64,000 nucleotides of DNA from Dactylosporangium siamense (GTDB taxonomy: Bacteria > Actinomycetota > Actinomycetes > Mycobacteriales > Micromonosporaceae): positions 62,001-126,000 of the forward strand of contig NZ_BONQ01000081.1 in the NCBI RefSeq assembly GCF_016862795.1, written 5' to 3'. The translations under genes and the position numbers were made by a program. Positions 41,454 through 47,827 of this stretch are shown here, one piece after another. A model generated the notes under the pieces. That model did no database searches and was not told the DNA's origin. It saw only the letters and a list, made by a program, of their open reading frames with translations. How positions within the stretch are numbered: position 1 is the first letter of the stretch; every line of letters begins with the position of its first letter.

Positions 41454-42983
41454 ATGGATGTGTCGATGGGCGTGGCGCAGCCTGGCGGTGTGAGACGAGT
41501 CTTCGGCGTTGTCGTGCTGCTGGTGGCGTTCCTGGTGCCGGGGGCGGTGGCGGTCGCGGCGACCGGCACGCCCGTTGACGGCGGCACGGCGATGTACCCG
41601 CGCGCGGTCCGGCTCGCCGACGGGCGGGTGCTGCTCACCGTCACCCAGTTCCCGCCGGGTGGTCCGGCCGGTGCGATCTACGAGCACGCCGGCGGCGGGT
41701 TCCGTCGGGTCGGCACGGTCGCGGATCCCGAGGCGCGGCAGGGTCTGTGCTGCACGACGCTGTTCGAGCTGCCCCGGCAGGTCGGCGCGCTCGGCGCGGG
41801 CACGCTGCTGTGGGCCGGGGCGGTCGGGCAGGACGGCGGTGGCGAGCGGCGCATGACGATCCGGTTGTGGGCCAGCACCGACGCCGGCCGCAGCTGGCGC
41901 TTCCTGTCGACGGTGGCCCGGTCCGGCAACAGCGGCGGCCTGTGGGAGCCGGAGCTGGCCGTCGACCCGAGCGGGCGGCTCGTCGCGTACTTCGCCGACG
42001 AGAGCCAGCCCGGCCGCAGCCAGGTCCTGGTCCAGGCGGTCTCCGCCGACGGGGTGACCTGGTCGGCGCGGACGCCGATCGTGACCGGCCCGCAGCCCGG
42101 GCACCGTCCCGGCATGCCCGCGGTGCGGCGGCTGCCCGACGGTCGGTGGCTCCTCGCGTACGAGGTGTGCGGCTTCGGCGGGCAGTACGACTGCGCGGTG
42201 CGGTCGCGCACCTCGGCCGACGCGACGAACTGGGGCGACCCGGCGCGGCTGGACCCGGTGGTGACCACCGCCGACGGGCGCTACCTGACCGCGACCCCGA
42301 CCCTCGCCACGACCGCCACCGGCCGGGTGCTGCTGATCGCGCAGCGGGTCCGCGCCGCGAACGGCACCGACCTGCCGGCCCCCGCGATGTTCACCAGCCT
42401 CGACAGCGGCGGGAGCTGGGCCGCCACGGCGGCGCCGGTCGCGGTCACCGGCCCCCGCCCGGGCGTCTGCGCGAACTACAGCCCGGTCGTCGTGCCCACC
42501 GTCGACGGCACCGGCGTGCTGCAGGTGACCACCGACGACACCGGGGCCGGCTGCCGGGCGGTCTACCGCGAGGCGCTGCTGCCGCCGTCCTCGAACGCCG
42601 CCGGTCGGTTCGCGCACTCCAGTGGCGCGTGCGTCGACGTGGCCGCCGGCGGCACCGCCAACGCCGCCGTGGTGCAGACGTGGCAGTGCAACGACGCGCC
42701 GGTCCAGCGGTGGACGCTGCGCCCCGACGGCTCGGTCGAGGCGCGCGGGCGCTGCCTGGACGTGCCGGGCGCGGCGACCGCCGCCGGCACCCCTCTGCAG
42801 ATCTGGGACTGCAACGGCACCGCGGCCCAGCAGTGGCTGCGCCGCGCCGACGGGTCGCTGCTCAACCCGAACTCGGGCCGCTGCCTGGACGCGCCCGGCG
42901 GGGTCACCACCAATGGCACGCGATTGCAGCTGTGGGACTGCAACGGCGCGGCGCCGCAACGGTTCCCGTTCACCCCGTGGTGA
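41454..42983 (+). CDS. Secreted sialidase-like beta-propeller with C-terminal ricin B lectin domain
   Basis: 509 residues. Signal peptide: RRVFGVVVLLVAFLVPGAVA with cleavage near AVAVAATG. The catalytic-type domain (about 35-375) is a BNR/sialidase-like propeller with Asp-boxes STDAGRSWRFL and SLDSGGSWAA and a 'TAMYPRAVRLADGRVLLT' first blade. Residues about 380-509 form a ricin B-type lectin with QxW repeats (QRW, QQW and a degenerate QRF). This combination suggests an exported exo-glycosidase or glycan-binding protein attacking polysaccharide. ATG 41454 and ATG 41466 are both possible; GTG 41489 would give a shorter signal peptide. Confidence 0.87.
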   Translation: MDVSMGVAQPGGVRRVFGVVVLLVAFLVPGAVAVAATGTPVDGGTAMYPRAVRLADGRVLLTVTQFPPGGPAGAIYEHAGGGFRRVGTVADPEARQGLCCTTLFELPRQVGALGAGTLLWAGAVGQDGGGERRMTIRLWASTDAGRSWRFLSTVARSGNSGGLWEPELAVDPSGRLVAYFADESQPGRSQVLVQAVSADGVTWSARTPIVTGPQPGHRPGMPAVRRLPDGRWLLAYEVCGFGGQYDCAVRSRTSADATNWGDPARLDPVVTTADGRYLTATPTLATTATGRVLLIAQRVRAANGTDLPAPAMFTSLDSGGSWAATAAPVAVTGPRPGVCANYSPVVVPTVDGTGVLQVTTDDTGAGCRAVYREALLPPSSNAAGRFAHSSGACVDVAAGGTANAAVVQTWQCNDAPVQRWTLRPDGSVEARGRCLDVPGAATAAGTPLQIWDCNGTAAQQWLRRADGSLLNPNSGRCLDAPGGVTTNGTRLQLWDCNGAAPQRFPFTPW

Positions 42984-42985
42984 CC

Positions 42986-43118
42986 CGGCGCTGCGCGACG
43001 GCCTGGTCGCCCGGTCGACTACGCCCTCACCCGGCTGGGTGCCGGCCTCCTGCCGATCATGGTCGCGATCAAGGCCTGGGCCGAGGCCCGGGTGGCCTAC
43101 GACGCGGGCCGGTTTTGA
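42986..43118 (+). pseudogene. HxlR-type winged-helix regulator remnant
   Basis: LRDGLVAR at about 42991 is followed, after a frame change, by VDYALTRLGAGLLPIMVAIK and AWAEARVAYDAGRF, ending at 43116-43118. This is the wing and last helix of an HxlR/MarR-like regulator ('DGLVxRxxxPxVDYALTxLG'), with the intervening residues deleted and the N-terminal half missing. Confidence 0.65.
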
Positions 43119-43144
43119 CGGCGGCCGGCGTGGTATCTGGGAGG

Positions 43145-43564
43145 GTGCACTACGCCACACGGGAACTCGATACGAGAACCAGGGCCGCGATCGTGGAGCA
43201 CTGGCGGGCGTCGGAAGCCGGCGAAACCGACCCGGAGCACGCGATCTACGCCGACGACGCCATCCTGGACTACCCACAGTCGGGTGAGCGGTTCCAGGGC
43301 CGGGCGACGATCGCGGCACAACGCGACGAGCACCCCGCCGACCGGCACTTCACCGTCCTGCGCATCGCGGGCTGCGGCGACCGGTGGGTGAGCGAATGCG
43401 TCATCACCTACGACGGCACGCCGACGTACTCGGTGAGCATCATGGAGTTCGCCGGCGAGCAGGTGGTCCACGAGACCCAGTACTTCGCCGACCCCTTCTG
43501 CCCTCCGCAGTGGCGGGCGGCGTTGGCGGAGCCGATGCCGGGAAGAACCATCGCCTGGAGCTGA
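43145..43564 (+). CDS. SnoaL-like / NTF2 family protein
   Basis: 139 residues. AAIVEHWRASEAGETDPEHA, then IYADDAILDYPQSGERFQGR and VHETQYFADPFCPPQWRAAL are typical of SnoaL-like polyketide-cyclase-fold proteins, usually small cyclases or isomerases or of unknown role. GTG at 43145 abuts GGGAGG directly, so the true start may be GTG 43130. The MarR gene follows closely on the same strand. Confidence 0.85.
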   Translation: MHYATRELDTRTRAAIVEHWRASEAGETDPEHAIYADDAILDYPQSGERFQGRATIAAQRDEHPADRHFTVLRIAGCGDRWVSECVITYDGTPTYSVSIMEFAGEQVVHETQYFADPFCPPQWRAALAEPMPGRTIAWS

Positions 43565-43588
43565 CCGGTGGCCAGTAGGCTGGCGGTC

Positions 43589-44044
43589 ATGAACGCGGGC
43601 GCGCAGCCGCCATCCGGGCGTCTCCAGCGCGCGCCGAGCTGGCTGATCAACCAGGCCTCGGCGCACAGTCATCGCCTGGTGGCCGAGGGGTTCGCGGCCG
43701 TCGACGCGCGCGGCTATCACTACCGGCTGCTGGCCGCGCTGGCCGACGGCGGGCCCGCCAGCCAGGCCGAGCTGGGCCGCCGCACGGGCATCGACCGCAG
43801 TGACGTCGTCGCGGCCCTGAACGAGCTGGCCGGCCAGCAGCTGATCGAGCGGTCCCCGGACCCCGGGGACCGCCGGCGCAACGTCATCACCGCGACCCCG
43901 GCGGCGGCCCGGCACCTGGCCCGCCTGGACGGCGTCCTGGCGCAGATCCAGGACGACCTGTGCGCCCCGCTGTCGCCCGCTGAGCGGGAGCAGCTCGTGC
44001 GGCTCCTGACCCGGATCGTGGAGCACCACGCCAAGCCGGTGTGA
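43589..44044 (+). CDS. MarR family transcriptional regulator
   Basis: 151 residues. Winged HTH: HYRLLAALADGGPASQAELG, RRTGIDRSDVVAALNELAGQ, QLIERSPDPGDRRRNVITAT (the DxxDRRRxxxxxT wing). ATG at 43589 was chosen over GTG 43568. It is followed after 87 bases by an epoxide hydrolase, with two palindromes between, so it probably represses that gene and may sense a phenolic or epoxide-derived ligand. Confidence 0.92.
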   Translation: MNAGAQPPSGRLQRAPSWLINQASAHSHRLVAEGFAAVDARGYHYRLLAALADGGPASQAELGRRTGIDRSDVVAALNELAGQQLIERSPDPGDRRRNVITATPAAARHLARLDGVLAQIQDDLCAPLSPAEREQLVRLLTRIVEHHAKPV

Positions 44045-44047
44045 CGT

Positions 44048-44092
44048 GGCCAACGAATCGTTGGCCGTACCAACGAATGCGATATCGTTGGT
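44048..44092. promoter_or_regulatory. Two adjacent CCAACGA palindromes, predicted MarR operators
   Basis: Site 1: GGCCAACGA-A-TCGTTGGCC (44048-44066), perfect. Site 2: ACCAACGA-N8-TCGTTGGT (44069-44092). Both share the CCAACGA half-site, and a third half-site CCAACG lies at about 44097-44102. They lie between the marR stop and the epoxide hydrolase start at 44132. Confidence 0.8.
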
Positions 44093-44131
44093 CCGGCCAA
44101 CGTTATTCGGTCCGACCCCTGGAGTCCGGTC

Positions 44132-45217
44132 ATGATCACGCCCTTCCGCATCGACGTCCCGCAGGCCGACCTCGACGACCTCGCCGACCGCCTCGGCCGC
44201 ACCCGCTGGCCCAACGAGGTCGCCGGCGCCGGCTGGGACTACGGCTTCCCCCTCGCCCGGCTCCAGGAGCTGGCCGGATACTGGCGCACCGGTTACGACT
44301 GGCGCGCCCACGAGGCCCGGCTCAACGAGCTGCCGCACTACACCACCGAGATCGAGGGCCAGAACATCCACTTCGTGCACGTCCGCTCCCCGAAGCCCGA
44401 CGCGCTCGCGCTGGTCCTCACCCACGGCTGGCCCGGCTCGTTCCTGGAGTTCGAGGACGTGATCGAGCCGCTGTCGCGCGACTTCCACCTCGTGATCCCG
44501 TCCATCCCGGGGTACGGCTTCTCCGGCCCGACGCGCGAGCGCGGCTGGGACGCCGCCCGGATCGCACGGGCCTGGGCCGAGCTGATGCGCCGGCTCGGTT
44601 ACGAGCGGTACGGCGCGCACGGCGGCGACTTCGGCGCGGGCATCTCCCTCGCCCTCGGCGCGGTGGCCCCCGAGCGGGTCGTCGGCGTGCACGTCAACTA
44701 CCTGCCGACCCGGCCGGACCCGGACGCCGGCATCACCTTCTCCGAGTCGGACGAGGCCCGGCTGGACAAGATCCGGCACCTGATGGCGAACCGCCCGCCC
44801 TACCAGTCGCTGCTGGCCGCCACGCCGCAGACCATCGGCTACGCGCTGACGGACTCACCGGTCGGCCAGCTCGCCTGGATCGCCGAACGCTTCGCGCACT
44901 GGACGGACCCCGGCACGCCGGTCAGTGACGACAGGATGCTCACCGACATCTCGTTGTACTGGCTGACCGCCACCGCCGCCTCCTCGGGGCGGCTGCACCA
45001 CGACGTCCCGCGGGGAGGGCCGCTGCAGTGCCCGGCACCGGTCGGCGTGGCGGTGTTCGCGCACGACATCACGCAGTCGGTGCGACCCCTCGCCGAGCGG
45101 CTCTACGACATCAGGCACTGGTCGGAGTTCGACCGCGGTGGCCACTTCGCCGCGATGGAGGTCCCGGACCTGCTCGCCGGCGACGTCCGCGACTTCTTCC
45201 TGACCGCGATCGACTGA
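44132..45217 (+). CDS. Epoxide hydrolase (microsomal type with N-terminal EHN domain)
   Basis: 361 residues. The EHN domain spans about 1-105 ([34 protein letters not shown]). The alpha/beta hydrolase core has oxyanion motif HGWPGS (98-103), nucleophile D166 in [13 protein letters not shown] and catalytic H338 in GGHFAAME. These enzymes open epoxides to diols; in actinomycetes the family also hydrolyses limonene- or styrene-type epoxides. The upstream MarR sites suggest induction by the substrate. ATG at 44132 matches the family N-terminus. Followed by a terminator. Confidence 0.93.
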   Translation: MITPFRIDVPQADLDDLADRLGRTRWPNEVAGAGWDYGFPLARLQELAGYWRTGYDWRAHEARLNELPHYTTEIEGQNIHFVHVRSPKPDALALVLTHGWPGSFLEFEDVIEPLSRDFHLVIPSIPGYGFSGPTRERGWDAARIARAWAELMRRLGYERYGAHGGDFGAGISLALGAVAPERVVGVHVNYLPTRPDPDAGITFSESDEARLDKIRHLMANRPPYQSLLAATPQTIGYALTDSPVGQLAWIAERFAHWTDPGTPVSDDRMLTDISLYWLTATAASSGRLHHDVPRGGPLQCPAPVGVAVFAHDITQSVRPLAERLYDIRHWSEFDRGGHFAAMEVPDLLAGDVRDFFLTAID

Positions 45218-45222
45218 CCCCC

Positions 45223-45247
45223 TCCGGCATTCGTCCGGATCTTTTTT
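45223..45247 (+). terminator. Rho-independent terminator after the epoxide hydrolase gene
   Basis: TCCGG-cattcgt-CCGGA followed two bases later by six T (45242-45247), only six bases past the stop codon. This is a canonical stem plus U-tract, unusual in such GC-rich DNA. Confidence 0.8.
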
Positions 45248-45326
45248 AAAGTCGCATTAGAACGCTAGGGGGCGCGACGGGGCGCGCTTAGGATACCGGC
45301 GGCCGTGGTGTCCTGCTCGTTGGAGT

Positions 45327-46499
45327 GTGTCTGTGTCCTACGTTGTGCGCCCCGGCGGTTGGTTCACCCGCGGGAGGCTCGGGCTGGTGGCGGGTGTGGC
45401 CGTGGCCGGGATCGTCGTCGCGGCCGCGGCGGTGTACCTGACCGGCGGCACTGGACCCGAGCCGGCGGACGCGGGCACCGTCGCCGCCGGATACGCCCCG
45501 GCCCCGTCCGGGCAGAGCGACCAGCCCAGCGCGGTGCCGTCCGGGTCCGCGTCCACGCGGCCGTCGGCGTCCGCGAAGGCCCCGGCGGCCGCTGGGGCCA
45601 TCGAGCAGGCGGCGGTCAACGGCTGGATCCCGGTCGGGTCGGCCTGGAAGGCGCAGGCCGACGCCTATCAGGCGCTGGCGACCGACCCGGTCCCCGCCGG
45701 CGTGGGCAACCTGCCGGAGTTTCGGGCCGACTGCCAGTACAGCCACTCCCTGGCCGACGACCCGATCGTCTTCCCGGGCCTCGCCGGCGCCTCGCACATG
45801 CACTCCTTCGTCGGCAACAAGGCCGTCAACGCCGGCACCGGGTCCGGGGACCTGACGAAGTTCACGGCCACCACCTGCAAACCGGTCCAGGACCTCTCCG
45901 CGTACTGGGTGCCGACGCTGTATGAGAACGGCACCAACAAGCCGGTGGAGACCACCGGCTTCCGGGTCTACTACCGCTCGCTGCGCAGCAACTCGACCGG
46001 CCAGATGCCGATGCCCAACGGCCTGCGCATGATCGCCGGCGACGCGAAGAAGCAGCAGCCGACGCCGCGCGGCGCGCAAGGCCAGTTCTACTGCGCCTTC
46101 TACGGGCCGGGCGACCTGGACGGCGTCGCCCGCAGCACCAACGGCAACTGGCCCATCTGCGGGGCTCCCGCCACCCTGCACTTCATGCTGCAGTTCCCGG
46201 ACTGCTGGGACGGCAAGCACCTGGACAGCCCCAACCACAAGGACCACGTGGCCTTCGGCTCCGGCAACGGCTGCCCGTCCAGCCATCCGGTGCGGATCCC
46301 GGCGATCACCTTCGACATCCAGTACGGGGCGAAGGGCACCCAGGAGGGCTACTACCTGTCCTCGGACAAGGAGGGCAAGAGCGCCTCGTCGATGCACGGC
46401 GACGCGTTCGTGATGTGGGACGTCACCACCATGAACAAGCGCACCAAGAACTGCGTGCTGCAGCGCCGGACCTGCGACAACAACGGATACCAGAAATAG
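45327..46499 (+). CDS. Secreted/membrane-anchored DUF1996 protein
   Basis: 390 residues. An N-terminal basic stretch plus one helix (GLVAGVAVAGIVVAAAAVYL) anchors or exports it. A Ser/Pro/Ala linker follows (about 55-90), then the DUF1996 domain from EFRADCQYSHSLADDPIVFP, with HMHSFVGN and ALHFMLQFPDCWDGK-like motifs (LHFMLQFPDCWDGKHLDSPN). DUF1996 proteins are secreted and often sit with carbohydrate-active proteins; the fixed His/Cys/Asp residues suggest catalysis but none is proven. A TAGGAT -10 lies at 45289-45294. GTG 45333 is an alternative start. Confidence 0.9.
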   Translation: MSVSYVVRPGGWFTRGRLGLVAGVAVAGIVVAAAAVYLTGGTGPEPADAGTVAAGYAPAPSGQSDQPSAVPSGSASTRPSASAKAPAAAGAIEQAAVNGWIPVGSAWKAQADAYQALATDPVPAGVGNLPEFRADCQYSHSLADDPIVFPGLAGASHMHSFVGNKAVNAGTGSGDLTKFTATTCKPVQDLSAYWVPTLYENGTNKPVETTGFRVYYRSLRSNSTGQMPMPNGLRMIAGDAKKQQPTPRGAQGQFYCAFYGPGDLDGVARSTNGNWPICGAPATLHFMLQFPDCWDGKHLDSPNHKDHVAFGSGNGCPSSHPVRIPAITFDIQYGAKGTQEGYYLSSDKEGKSASSMHGDAFVMWDVTTMNKRTKNCVLQRRTCDNNGYQK

Positions 46500-46500
46500 G

Positions 46501-46833
46501 CTACGGGCCGTCCAGGTCCGCTGCCTTCAGGCGGGCGGTGAGCTGCTCGAGGGCCAGCAGCTCGGCACGCAGCGCCCGGCGGCCCTCGGTGGTGAGTTTG
46601 AGCCAGGTCCGGGGCCGGTTGCCCTCGTAGCCCTTGGTGACGACGACCAGGCCGGCGTCGGCGAGGACCTGCACGTGGCGGTTGAGGTTGCCGTCGGTGA
46701 GCTGCAGCTCGGTGCGCAGGGTGGCGAAGGCGCACTCGCGGATCTCGGCGAGCATGACGAGGATGCCGAGCCTGACCCGCTGGTGGATGACGTCGTCGAG
46801 ACCGACCGCGGGATGCGGCTGCCCCTCGCTCAC
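46501..46833 (-). CDS. Winged-helix transcriptional regulator (HTH_34/ArsR-like)
   Basis: 110 residues, a single winged HTH: DDVIHQRVRLGILVMLAEIR, TLRTELQLTDGNLNRHVQVL, VVVTKGYEGNRPRTWLKLTT. The 'LTDGNLNRHVxxLxxAGLV' recognition helix and TWxxLTxxGR wing are diagnostic of this DNA-binding family, usually coupled to a membrane protein. GTG overlaps the stop of the upstream membrane-protein gene (GTGA). Probably autoregulates the pair via the repeats at 47593-47625. Confidence 0.9.
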   Translation of the reverse strand: MSEGQPHPAVGLDDVIHQRVRLGILVMLAEIRECAFATLRTELQLTDGNLNRHVQVLADAGLVVVTKGYEGNRPRTWLKLTTEGRRALRAELLALEQLTARLKAADLDGP

Positions 46834-47585
46834 CGCAGTTGCCCGCGGGACCGGGCGGCGCGCACCAGGCCGACGAGGAGCAGCGGCAGCGTCATGAGGA
46901 TCAGGGTAGGTCCCGGACGGTCCAGGCCGAACAGCGTCAGCTGGCCGCCCGGGCCGGACCCCTCGCCGCCGTTGAGGATCCAGGTCTGCCAGCCGAACAG
47001 GCCGCCGATGAAACCGATGGCGCAGAACTGCCAGGCGAGCACGGCCATCCAGACCCCGGACAGGGTGATGGCGGTGCTGCGCTCGACCACGCCGAGCGCG
47101 ATCACGGCGACCGCGATGCTGAGCAGCGGGGTGAGCAGCCCCCGCCACCACGGGCCGCTGTCGGCGCTCAGCGTGGGGTCGGGCTCGCCGGTCGGGGCCG
47201 CGAACAGGGCGAGCAGGCAGAGCAGCGCGGCCAGTCCGGCGGTCACCGGCACCCGCCACGGCACGCGGATGCCCTGGCGGTGCTCGCGGCGCCGGTACCA
47301 CTGGGCGACGAGCACGAACGCGAGCGGCGCGACGATCAGCCAGAAGACGTAGGAGGCCAGGGCGGCCCGCTGCTCCTCCGGCAGGCCACCCCAGAACGGG
47401 TAGCCGACGGACGACGCGTTCACGGTCGCGAACGGGTGCCGGTAGAGCCCGATGCTGAGCAGTGGCAGCGCGGCCAGGATGAGCGCCGGCAGCCAGGCGC
47501 CGGCGTGGGCGAGCCGCCGGCTGCGGGCTCTGAGCTCGCCCATCTCGGCCAGGACGGCCGCCGGGTCAGGAGTGGAACTGTCCAT
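46830..47585 (-). CDS. Integral membrane protein, about five helices
   Basis: 251 residues: a short cytoplasmic N-terminus with AEMGELRARSRRLAHAG, then helices including LPALILAALPLLSIGLYR, SYVFWLIVAPLAFVLVAQWY, VTAGLAALLCLLALFAAP, LLTPLLSIAVAVIALGVVER and a last one LILMTLPLLLVGLVRAARSR. No transporter or enzyme family is apparent. Coupled to the winged-helix gene by GTGA overlap, which is a recurring actinobacterial pair of unknown role, perhaps stress sensing in the membrane. Confidence 0.8.
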   Translation of the reverse strand: MDSSTPDPAAVLAEMGELRARSRRLAHAGAWLPALILAALPLLSIGLYRHPFATVNASSVGYPFWGGLPEEQRAALASYVFWLIVAPLAFVLVAQWYRRREHRQGIRVPWRVPVTAGLAALLCLLALFAAPTGEPDPTLSADSGPWWRGLLTPLLSIAVAVIALGVVERSTAITLSGVWMAVLAWQFCAIGFIGGLFGWQTWILNGGEGSGPGGQLTLFGLDRPGPTLILMTLPLLLVGLVRAARSRGQLR

Positions 47586-47592
47586 CGGTCAC

Positions 47593-47625
47593 CTCTGCAA
47601 TCCAGGGAACTCTGTAATCCAGAGT
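47593..47625. promoter_or_regulatory. 17-bp-spaced direct repeats, predicted operator of the HTH/membrane pair
   Basis: CTCTGcAATCCAGgG (47593-47607) and CTCTGtAATCCAGaG (47610-47624) match at 13 of 15 positions and begin 17 bases apart. The second is inside a palindrome, ACTCTG-taatc-CAGAGT (47609-47625). They lie 8-40 bases upstream of the membrane-protein start. Confidence 0.65.
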
Positions 47626-47638
47626 GTACCCCGGCGGC

Positions 47639-47754
47639 CATGAAGTCAACTACCGTCCGATCGTGGACGTCGCCGCCTGGCTGCACGGCGACGTCACTTC
47701 TACCTGCGCAACGGCTTCGAGCACCACCGGCAGATGCTGATCTGGGAGCCGTAG
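47639..47754 (+). pseudogene. Possible acetyltransferase-like C-terminal remnant
   Basis: HEVNYRPIVDVAAWLHGD at 47639 and, in another frame, FYLRNGFEHHRQMLIWEP ending at TAG 47752 resemble the end of a GNAT-type protein ('RxFYLRNGFE'). The frame change and lack of a start suggest a remnant. Low certainty. Confidence 0.3.
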
Positions 47755-47827
47755 CCGCCGCGGGCGCAACCAGGGTTGCCCGGCACGCGTCTATCAGTCT
47801 GTTGGTCAACGGCGGGCCGGAGGACGG

